Assembly: GCA_017411125.1 (NCBI GenBank)
Contig: JAFPNP010000179.1
Span: 1 to 14,182 of the forward strand
Length of the DNA: 14,182 nucleotides
Source of the DNA: Kiritimatiellia bacterium
Lineage (GTDB): Bacteria; Verrucomicrobiota; Kiritimatiellia; RFP12; UBA1067
Direction of reading: 5' to 3'
The position numbers and the translations under genes are program-made. This document shows, piece after piece, positions 1 through 5,871 of this stretch (the stretch's first letter is position 1; the number at the start of each line of letters is the position of its first letter). Under the pieces are notes generated by a model. The model searched no databases. It was not told where the DNA came from and saw only the letters and a program-made list of their open reading frames with translations.

Positions 1-729
1 ACCAACCCCGCCGACATGAAGAATCCCAACTACGCCGACGGCCAGGCCGGCGCCGTCTACGGACAGAATCCGCCGATGGTGAACCCCACGCGCAAGCCCG
101 GCGAATGGCAGTCGTACGACATCGTGTTCCACCAGCCCGTGTTCGAGGGCAATACTTGCGTGCATCCCGGTTCGTTCACCGTGTTCCTGAACGGCGTGCT
201 CGTGCAGGACCACTGGGAGATAGAAGGGCCTACGTGGCACATGCGCCGCACGCGCCAGGACAAACCCCGCGAGACGGAAGGTTCCATCCAGTTCCAGGAC
301 CACGGCAATCCAGTCCACTTCCGCAACGTGTGGGTGCGCCGCATCCCCAGCCGCTACGCCAACACGACGCACGGCACGTACCTCGCGAATGAGAAGGACG
401 TCGCCGCGCAGCGCCGCGCCACGGCCGAGAAACTGTTCGCGAAAATCGACAAGTCTAAGAGCGGCGCGGGAGAGGTCCGCGCAATCCTCGAAACCATTGC
501 CTATTGCAAAGACGAGCCGTTCATGGGCGCGTGCAAGACCATCTGCGGAGGATATCTCGCCCGCCTGAAGACAATGAACTACACTGCGCTCGAACAAGCC
601 AAGAACGAAATCATGAGCGTTAAGCGCTCCTTCGACGTGCTGCAGCGCAACAAGGTTATCGATCGCTGCCCGCTTCTTGACGAGATCAATCTGGTAATCC
701 AGGCCCGCGGCTGGAACAAGCGCCGCTGA
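1..729 (+). CDS. DUF1080 (3-keto-disaccharide hydrolase-type) protein, C-terminal part
   Basis: The reading frame is open at the left edge, so the gene starts upstream; 242 residues and a TGA stop are visible. Residues about 30-118 look like the C-terminal half of a DUF1080 domain (concanavalin-like beta sandwich): GEWQSYDIVFHQP, FTVFLNGVLVQDHWEIEGPT and IQFQDHGNPVHFRNVWVRRI match the usual GEWN-YEIVF / V-HNGVLVQ-N / LQDHGNPVRFRNIW pattern. The family includes 3-keto-disaccharide hydrolases and many uncharacterised exported sugar-binding proteins of PVC bacteria and Bacteroidetes; the exact substrate cannot be read here. After the domain comes a charged helical tail (about 120-242) with several Cys residues, not part of the standard domain and not recognised. 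The ATG at 16 lies inside the domain and is not the real start. The gene ends convergently with the glycosidase-like gene on the other strand. Confidence 0.85.
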   Translation, partial: TNPADMKNPNYADGQAGAVYGQNPPMVNPTRKPGEWQSYDIVFHQPVFEGNTCVHPGSFTVFLNGVLVQDHWEIEGPTWHMRRTRQDKPRETEGSIQFQDHGNPVHFRNVWVRRIPSRYANTTHGTYLANEKDVAAQRRATAEKLFAKIDKSKSGAGEVRAILETIAYCKDEPFMGACKTICGGYLARLKTMNYTALEQAKNEIMSVKRSFDVLQRNKVIDRCPLLDEINLVIQARGWNKRR

Positions 730-747
730 AACAACACTTCGTCTGGC

Positions 748-781
748 AGGGCGCGTTGTTCCCGACGCGCCCTTTCTTTTT
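748..781 (+). terminator. Intrinsic terminator after the DUF1080 gene
   Basis: A perfect 8-bp stem (AGGGCGCG at 748-755, CGCGCCCT at 766-773) with a 10-nt loop is followed by a T-rich run (773-781, TTTCTTTTT). It begins 19 nt after the DUF1080 stop, so it terminates plus-strand transcription. The other flank has no A-run, so there is no matching T-tract for the minus-strand gene, whose stop is at 787-789; the hairpin could at most help that transcript end. Confidence 0.85.
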
Positions 782-786
782 CTCTG

Positions 787-3700
787 TCACTTTCCAGATC
801 CGTCCGCAATTAGCGTGGCCGCGACGATTCCGGCAAGCGTTTCGGTGCTGCGGCATTCGATTGAAAGACGCTTCAGTTCCTTTGTCGGGTCGAGCTTCAG
901 CGCCAGCACGTTCACGTGCGCCCGGTCGTGCAGCATGATGTGCTCGCCGTTTATGTGGTACGGGGTGGGCAGCGCGTAGTTCAGCCAGTCGTCGCAATTG
1001 TCCGGCGGCACGAGCGAAAGCGGCGCAGTCGATCCGTCCGCGTATTCAACTTCCACGCGGGCGCTTTCCATCCACGCCACGTTCGGGTTCGTCGATACGG
1101 CTGCGAGCATAGCAATTCCAGACGCCTTTCCGGAAAGCGGCACGTATGCTTTCGCCGGAAGCTGGTCGTAGAACGAGGCAAACAGCGAATTGGGCGCGTT
1201 TGCCGGACCGACTTTGAACGGTATGCCGGCGGATGAGCGCAGAATGCCGTCCGCAGGGATGCGCAGTTTGTCCGGCACGGCGTACCTGCCTATCGCTCTG
1301 GCTTCCCACCAGGAGCGTCCGTTTGCCATTACCGTGCGGGACGGCCCCCACGTGACCCAGGGGAAGCGGCCGTGCATCGGCGTATAGTTGCGGTCGTGCA
1401 GCGTGCGAAGGTCTTGGTTCGCTCCGGGGGCGAGGTCCACGAATCTGAATTTCGCTCCGGCGGGCAAGGAAAGATTGCATCCTTCTCCCTTGGACGCGCC
1501 CCAGTGCGAGTGGGGCTTGGGTATTGCGTCGCCGACGAGCTTCGGGCTTGCGGCGTGCAGTTCGACCTTGAGATTTCCGGGATTGTGCGTGACCGCCACG
1601 CCGCCGCTTCTCGTCCAGCCGTACCCGAAGTACGGCGTCTTTATCTCCGCCTTGTTCCAATGAAGCGGGAATCCGGGAGTGATTGCGACCTTTCCTGCGG
1701 GCGCGTCGATAACGATGCCGAACAGGCCCTCGACCACGTCGCGCAGGAACATGGAAACTGTGTCCGTGAAATCCAGATCGCCGGAGTTCTCGAGCGAACC
1801 GGGGCGGTGTATGTGGTAGAGCGAACCCGGGCCGGCCCACGGACCGCGCACGGACTGGAACCATGCGCTGTGGAAATGGCGCCATGCCATTTCCGTCTCG
1901 CCGGTCTGCCAGTATGCGAGGGCGAGATGCAGATTTTCGTTTGGGTACAGGCCGCAGCTTGAATAGTATCGTGGAAGCTTGTTGGAAGAATATATCACGG
2001 GTATGCCGTCCGGCGTGACCTCGCTTGGCACGTTCCGTTCGTACCATGCGAGCGCTCTGCGCGCGCGGCCGGAATCGGCGTCGGCGAGGCCGGAGTCGAT
2101 TGCGGTGTATATTACGGAGGAGTCGGGCGACGTCACCAGACGGCCGAGGCCGTAGCGTTCGCGGTATTCGCCCCAGATGCCGTCCCGCTCGCTCCACAGG
2201 GAGCGGTCGATGGCGGCGGCGATTTCGCCGGCGCGCCGGCGGAACAGCGCGGCGTCTTCCGGCTTTCCGAGCCTCTCTGCCGCGCGGGCCATGACGCGGC
2301 AGGCGAAAAAGACGTATGCGCTGGCGATTGTGCCCGCGCCGCCGTTGCACCACTTGTTGTCGGTGTTCCAGGCGTTGAGCCAGTTCTCGTAGAGCGAAGT
2401 GCCCGGCACGCGCATGTTTGCGTCCATCCATTCAAGGTGGCGTTTGACCCCGTCGTACGCATAGTCGCGCATGAAAGCGTCGTCGCCGCTTCTTAGCCAA
2501 TGGCGCAGAATGGCGTCGGCGAATTCCTCGTTGAAGTTGTATATGCCGTCGTGCCCGGCGTTGCATATCACGCGCCCGTTGCCAGTCTGCCATTTCAGAT
2601 GGAAACGCACGTATGCCTTGAACGTTTCGTCGCGTCCGAGCGCGGTGACGCCATACGCGACGCGCCACCCCGGAAACGGATCTCGCCAGGTGTCCACGCC
2701 GGAACAGATGCCATCGCCCTCCCTGGCGGCATCCATGGCGATTCCCGCGGATGCGACAAGAGAGTCTAGCGCCTTGTTCGGAGTGGACACCGCGATGTCG
2801 CGCGAGAGCGCGTCAAGCCGCCCGCAGGCCGCCATGAACATCGCGGCGAGTCCGGAGGGCACAGGATCTTTGCACCCCTTGCGGGCAAATGCGTAATACG
2901 ACTTGCCGTCCGTACATTCGCTGGCGCGCAGCGTCCACTCGCCGTCGGACTCGAAGGGGATTGCGCCCGTAACCTCCAAAAGCAGGTCGTCACTCGTCGC
3001 CGCTCGCGCCATGCGGACGGATCCCTTGTCTTTCAAGTTGTACTCCGCCCTGCCGCGCACATAGCGGAATACGACATTCTCGGAGCCGTCGCCAAAGGAC
3101 AGTTCTCCTATCGGCTGCCGGCCGGGATATGCCATCATTATCACCTCCGGCCTGTCTGACGCCATTGCGAAAAAGCGCGGCACGCGCCGCCAGTCGTTGC
3201 CGTGCCATCCGTATAGCGCACGGTTGAACCGCGCCCCGCCGTTTGCAATCTCGTATCCGCCGTCGATGGGCGTATAGCGCTGTTGGAGGGTGGATTCGTC
3301 CAATCCATTCTTGTGCCCGTCAAGCCATATGCCAATCTTTCCGTCGGCGGCGACAGTCACAACCAGACATTGCGGGCGGCCGGTCTTGAACCGCCGCGAA
3401 TGCGCGGCATGGAATTTGTGCGGGGCGAATACGCGCGGGCTGGCCGGCCAAGTGTCTATAAGCCATCCATCGTGACCGCCAGGCGTGGCGTTGTCCAGCA
3501 ATCTTCCGCCTACCTTCTCAAGCACGACGCGACAGGCGAAAGTGAACCCGTGCGAGAAGTCCGCGTTTTTCACGGGGGCGCATGTTTCGCCCACGGAAGG
3601 GACGCCGCTCCAGACGAGACCGTCGGCTGCGGCTGGGGTCGCCGGGTAGGCCTTGGCCTCGGCGTCCGACCAGGCGCGCGAATAAATGCGTGCGTCGAGG

Positions 3701-3870
3701 AAACGTCCTTCCAGTCGATTCTCGCCGTGCGAATCTGCGCCGAACGTGACCGGCAGGTCCGCCGCCATTGGCAACGTTTTCACATCCGCCGCCGCCATGC
3801 GGCAGCAACACGTCGCGACGATCGCAACGGCGAGCGCGACGTGTTTCACTGTTGTCGTTTTCATAATCAT
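787..3870 (-). CDS. Exported large glycosidase-like protein (LamG-like N-terminus, alpha/alpha six-hairpin domain, beta-sandwich C-terminus)
   Basis: About 1027 residues. A signal peptide (KHVALAVAIVAT core, likely cut after RMAAA) predicts export. Residues 40-75 resemble the end of a LamG domain (GRFLDARIYSRAWSDAEAKA), and 100-220 look like a second concanavalin-like domain (IWLDGHKNG). Residues about 360-720 look like an (alpha/alpha)6 glycosidase toroid, with DTWRDPFPGWR, GIYNFNEEFADAILRHW, ENWLNAWNTDNKW and CGLYPNENLHLALAYWQTGE. The pattern recalls DUF4450 or GH63/GH78-like proteins; I cannot fix the family or name the catalytic acids. A Trp-rich beta region (about 840-1020) may bind carbohydrate. 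Start: ATG at 3870 has AGGA 8 nt upstream. An earlier in-frame ATG at 3888 forms an ATGA overlap with the dprA stop and would add six residues; a GTG at 3897 is less likely. The VATC-CC stretch is a poor lipobox, so a lipoprotein is unlikely. It is the last gene of the dprA operon. Substrate unknown. Confidence 0.8.
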   Translation of the reverse strand: MIMKTTTVKHVALAVAIVATCCCRMAAADVKTLPMAADLPVTFGADSHGENRLEGRFLDARIYSRAWSDAEAKAYPATPAAADGLVWSGVPSVGETCAPVKNADFSHGFTFACRVVLEKVGGRLLDNATPGGHDGWLIDTWPASPRVFAPHKFHAAHSRRFKTGRPQCLVVTVAADGKIGIWLDGHKNGLDESTLQQRYTPIDGGYEIANGGARFNRALYGWHGNDWRRVPRFFAMASDRPEVIMMAYPGRQPIGELSFGDGSENVVFRYVRGRAEYNLKDKGSVRMARAATSDDLLLEVTGAIPFESDGEWTLRASECTDGKSYYAFARKGCKDPVPSGLAAMFMAACGRLDALSRDIAVSTPNKALDSLVASAGIAMDAAREGDGICSGVDTWRDPFPGWRVAYGVTALGRDETFKAYVRFHLKWQTGNGRVICNAGHDGIYNFNEEFADAILRHWLRSGDDAFMRDYAYDGVKRHLEWMDANMRVPGTSLYENWLNAWNTDNKWCNGGAGTIASAYVFFACRVMARAAERLGKPEDAALFRRRAGEIAAAIDRSLWSERDGIWGEYRERYGLGRLVTSPDSSVIYTAIDSGLADADSGRARRALAWYERNVPSEVTPDGIPVIYSSNKLPRYYSSCGLYPNENLHLALAYWQTGETEMAWRHFHSAWFQSVRGPWAGPGSLYHIHRPGSLENSGDLDFTDTVSMFLRDVVEGLFGIVIDAPAGKVAITPGFPLHWNKAEIKTPYFGYGWTRSGGVAVTHNPGNLKVELHAASPKLVGDAIPKPHSHWGASKGEGCNLSLPAGAKFRFVDLAPGANQDLRTLHDRNYTPMHGRFPWVTWGPSRTVMANGRSWWEARAIGRYAVPDKLRIPADGILRSSAGIPFKVGPANAPNSLFASFYDQLPAKAYVPLSGKASGIAMLAAVSTNPNVAWMESARVEVEYADGSTAPLSLVPPDNCDDWLNYALPTPYHINGEHIMLHDRAHVNVLALKLDPTKELKRLSIECRSTETLAGIVAATLIADGSGK

Positions 3871-3878
3871 TCTTTGTA

Positions 3879-3882
3879 TCCT
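3879..3882 (-). promoter_or_regulatory. Shine-Dalgarno for the glycosidase-like gene, at the dprA end
   Basis: On the minus strand AAAAGGATACAAAGA precedes ATG. The AGGA core is 8 nt from the ATG at 3870 and 14 nt from the ATG at 3864, favouring 3870 as start. The ATG at 3888, overlapping the dprA stop as ATGA, has no purine-rich site of its own and could only be used by translational coupling. Confidence 0.55.
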
Positions 3883-3884
3883 TT

Positions 3885-5021
3885 TCATACACCGCACACG
3901 CGGTTTCCGGGCAGAAAGCGTATGCGCCCCTTGAGGCGCAATGCAACAAGAAGCGCGTTGACCTTGGAACTCGGCAGTTGCGCGGCGCGTGTAACGGCGT
4001 CCACCGACGCCCCGGCCGACGGTACGTTCCGCAGCACGAGAGCCTCTTCGAGCGAGAGTTTTACTTCGGGAGTGGCCGGCGTCTGGCGGGGCGCGTCATG
4101 GACAATGCGCCGGGCATCCGGCTTCGCAGCCGGAACGCATGATTGGCGGGGCGCTTTGCGCTCTACGCGCCGCTTTCCCGGTTCGGTGATTGGAGTGAGC
4201 TCCTCTATCACGTCTTCCACGCACGTCACCATCCGCGCACCCTCCCGTATGAGGTGCAGGCATCCGGCGGAGGATGGCCAGTCGATGCGTCCGGGAACGG
4301 CCATCACGGCGCGTCCCTGTTCGTTTGCACGGAGGCACGTGATGAACGTGCCGCTGTGGAGCGGACACTCCACCGCTACCACTCCGCGGGCTAGGCCGGA
4401 TACAATCCTGTTGCGCTGCGGGAACGTCTGGGCGTCGGGCCGCCGTCCGAACGGGAATTCGCTCGCCACGCATCCGCCGTTTTCCACCATGCGGCGGGCG
4501 AGGGCGCGGTTTGCCTCGGGATAGAACATGTCTAGCGCACCGCCCAGCACGCCCGCCGTCGCGCCGCCGCCGGCAAGGGCGCCTTCGTGCGCAGCGGCGT
4601 CGATTCCGGTCGCGAGGCCGGAGAATACGGCCCATCCGGCATGGGCAAGCCCCGCCGCGAACGACGTGGCCGTTTCGCGTCCGTAGGCCGTGGCCTTGCG
4701 CGTGCCGACGATCGCGACGCCCGGCCTCGACAGCACGGAAGCGTCGCCCACGACGTAGAGCGCGAGCGGCGGCGATGCGATTTCGCGCAGTTGCGGCGGA
4801 TAGTCGGCGTCGAGGTCGGTGATGATGCGCACGCTCTGCCGGGCCGCCCGCTCGATTTCTCGTTCCCATTCCGGCGGCTTGCCCTCCCAGTCCTTCTTTT
4901 CGGGATAGAACTCGTATGCGGCGGCGGCGCTGCCGTGGGTTTCGCGCATCAATTTCGCAAGCGTGACCGCGCCGACGGTCGGAATCATGTTGAACGCTAT
5001 GCGGGCTTCTCTCTCCGTCAT
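3885..5021 (-). CDS. dprA: DNA-processing protein DprA (Smf family)
   Basis: DprA binds incoming single-stranded DNA during natural transformation and loads RecA; it acts in the cytoplasm. The 378-residue protein has the full family plan: an N-terminal helical, HhH-like segment (about 6-36, RIAFNMIPTVGAVTLAKLM), a Rossmann-type core (about 73-275) and a C-terminal DprA winged helix (about 320-378, LSLEEALVLRNVPSAGASVD). Core motifs are VAIVGTRKATAYGRE (102-116), SGLATGIDAAAHEGAL (134-149), GGALDMFYPEAN (160-171), FPQRNRIVSGLA (200-211) and SGTFITCLRANEQGR (223-237), then AVPG. The first helical region is short, and a basic linker (about 280-318) joins core and winged helix. The start ATG lies 6 nt after the stop of the upstream small gene, with AGGCGG overlapping that TAG as a weak ribosome site. 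The stop TGA overlaps a possible start of the glycosidase-like gene. No other competence gene is in the window, and DprA is also common in bacteria not known to be transformable. Confidence 0.96.
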   Translation of the reverse strand: MTEREARIAFNMIPTVGAVTLAKLMRETHGSAAAAYEFYPEKKDWEGKPPEWEREIERAARQSVRIITDLDADYPPQLREIASPPLALYVVGDASVLSRPGVAIVGTRKATAYGRETATSFAAGLAHAGWAVFSGLATGIDAAAHEGALAGGGATAGVLGGALDMFYPEANRALARRMVENGGCVASEFPFGRRPDAQTFPQRNRIVSGLARGVVAVECPLHSGTFITCLRANEQGRAVMAVPGRIDWPSSAGCLHLIREGARMVTCVEDVIEELTPITEPGKRRVERKAPRQSCVPAAKPDARRIVHDAPRQTPATPEVKLSLEEALVLRNVPSAGASVDAVTRAAQLPSSKVNALLVALRLKGRIRFLPGNRVCGV

Positions 5022-5027
5022 GGCCGC

Positions 5028-5510
5028 CTACCTCGCCGCGCGAACGCGCGAAAAACGCCATTTGCCCGATTCGCCGTCCTTGTGCAGCACTGCCTCTATC
5101 GAACGGGCGTCGCGGACGCCGGTTCCGAGGTCGTCGCCTTCGAAGACGAAACCGCACGACGCTTCCGCCGTCGCGGAATCGGGGAAGGACACCGATACGT
5201 CCTTGAACGCGACGTGGATTCTCGACGACATGTTCCTGAGCGTGGCAATGCGGGACGCCATGGCGGAACGTTCTTGCGCCAGAGTGAAGCTCGCGCCGTC
5301 GTATTCTAACACGCATTGCACCTCCGCAAGCTCGGCGAGTGCGCGGGCTTTGCCCATCGCGTCCAGCGGCGGCTCCCTGCCGCTTTTCTCGAGCGTGGCG
5401 GCGGTCTGCGCGAACGCTTTTTTCACCCGTGCTTCTTGCGATGGAACGAGCAAAAACCATGCAGCAGCGGCGATTGCCGCCGCAATGAATACCGTCATCG
5501 TTGTTTTCAT
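5028..5510 (-). CDS. Small membrane-anchored or exported protein, possibly NTF2-like
   Basis: 160 residues, not assigned to a family with certainty. Residues 1-22 form a hydrophobic helix after a short MKTT start (TVFIAAAIAAAAWFLLVP), read as an uncleaved anchor or signal peptide. Residues 25-65 are helical and charged. Residues about 65-160 alternate hydrophobic residues as in beta strands (IHVAFKDVSVSF, ASCGFVFEG, ARSIEAVLHK, WRFSRVRA). A helix pair followed by a curved sheet fits an NTF2/SnoaL-like fold; this is a pattern judgement only. It is the first gene of the dprA operon, and its TAG is 6 nt from the dprA ATG. AGGAG (minus strand, 5525-5529) is 14 nt from the ATG, rather far, but no closer in-frame start exists. 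A link with DprA is not implied by the sequence. Confidence 0.75.
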   Translation of the reverse strand: MKTTMTVFIAAAIAAAAWFLLVPSQEARVKKAFAQTAATLEKSGREPPLDAMGKARALAELAEVQCVLEYDGASFTLAQERSAMASRIATLRNMSSRIHVAFKDVSVSFPDSATAEASCGFVFEGDDLGTGVRDARSIEAVLHKDGESGKWRFSRVRAAR

Positions 5511-5546
5511 CTTTATTTTATGCGCTCCTTTTTGCGGACATGGGGC

Positions 5547-5555
5547 ATTATACCA
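5547..5555 (-). promoter_or_regulatory. Extended -10 promoter of the dprA operon
   Basis: Minus strand reads TGGTATAAT, a perfect TATAAT hexamer (plus-strand ATTATA, 5547-5552) preceded by the TGn extension. The predicted transcript start is near 5540, giving a leader of about 30 nt before the ATG at 5510. No good -35 is present at 16-18 nt (GTGCAA at 5570-5575 is weak), which fits an extended -10 promoter. This is a sequence match, not a measured start. Confidence 0.6.
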
Positions 5556-5615
5556 AATACTGGCGTTTCTTGCACGGGGGGAAATGCCGTTGCGCCAAGG
5601 GGATGCCGCGCTCTT

Positions 5616-5733
5616 CCTATGGGGATATAATCACAAACACCCCACTTTATGTACACAAGGTGGGGTGTTTATGCGCATAAAGTGGGGTGTTTGTGTGCAT
5701 AAAGTGGGGTGTTTGTGATTATATCCCTATAGG
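5616..5733. repeat. Long inverted-repeat element with ~36-bp arms
   Basis: The left arm 5622-5651 is the exact reverse complement of 5698-5727 (30 bp). Past a single G/T position the match continues to 5616-5621 against 5728-5733, so the arms are 36 bp with one wobble. The spacer (5652-5697) holds further copies of the same motif. Two extra perfect palindromes are present: 5668-5681 (TTTATGCGCATAAA) and 5723-5736 (ATCCCTATAGGGAT). The stretch is much more AT-rich than the surrounding genes. No T-tract follows, so it is not an intrinsic terminator. It could be an operator array, a small mobile (MITE/REP-like) element, or a structured RNA if transcribed. Confidence 0.85.
5660..5717 (+). repeat. 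Three direct repeats with a 22-bp period
   Basis: The 11-bp core GTGGGGTGTTT occurs at 5660-5670, 5682-5692 and 5704-5714, spaced exactly 22 bp, about two helical turns. A fourth copy lies inverted at 5635-5645. The second and third units share a 21-bp identity (5675-5695 and 5697-5717) with a single base between them; the first is degenerate upstream (ACAAG in place of ATAAA). The spacing suggests binding sites on one DNA face. It is not a CRISPR array, as there are no spacers. Confidence 0.85.
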
Positions 5734-5836
5734 GATTTGCTGCCGCCCGCATGAGATTAAGCGCGTCTCTCCTGAAGGGCGGAAACTGGCGACGTGCTCC
5801 TTGCCGATTTCCAGACCTTGCGATTGATTTCAGTGC

Positions 5837-5865
5837 TTGACATGGCGTGGAATTTCATCTATAAT
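5837..5865 (+). promoter_or_regulatory. Consensus sigma-70-type promoter of the TPR/ExbBD cluster
   Basis: TTGACA at 5837-5842 and TATAAT at 5860-5865 are both perfect and are separated by the optimal 17 bp. With the last T at -7, +1 falls on 5872, the A of the ATG of the large TPR gene. No Shine-Dalgarno lies between the promoter and the ATG, so the message is predicted to be leaderless or nearly so. It is probably the main promoter of the downstream cluster. Confidence 0.8.
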
Positions 5866-5871
5866 CGCGTC

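Larger units (their letters stand above)
5511..5871. other. Divergent intergenic region (361 bp)
   Basis: This gap between the minus-strand dprA operon and the plus-strand envelope cluster holds, left to right: a ribosome site and extended -10 promoter for the dprA operon, a ~118-bp inverted-repeat element with internal direct repeats (5616-5733), a GC-rich stretch with nothing recognisable (about 5737-5830), and a consensus promoter for the TPR gene (5837-5865). Open frames crossing it are not supported as genes. Confidence 0.7.

Noticed and set aside
3283..4524. Plus-strand open frame (413 codons) opposite dprA and the glycosidase-like gene
   Set aside because: Arg-rich, no domain, and it crosses the boundary of two well-supported minus-strand genes.
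5660..5717. Direct repeats considered as a CRISPR array
   Set aside because: Units are separated by one base, so no spacers exist, and no cas genes are near.
4963..5718. Plus-strand open frame across the repeat element and the small minus-strand gene
   Set aside because: No ribosome site or domain; most of it is antisense to the small membrane-anchored gene, and its end is only a translation of the repeats.
5626..5723. TATAAT hexamers in both arms of the inverted repeat (5626-5631 plus, 5718-5723 minus), facing inward
   Set aside because: No acceptable -35 or TGn extension lies at the right distance for either; they follow from one arm copying the other. Kept only as a possibility if an RNA from the element is found.
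5794..5871. Upstream GTG (5794) and ATG (5842) as starts of the large TPR protein
   Set aside because: They would translate through the -35/-10 promoter, place 10-26 extra residues before a good signal peptide and have no convincing ribosome site.
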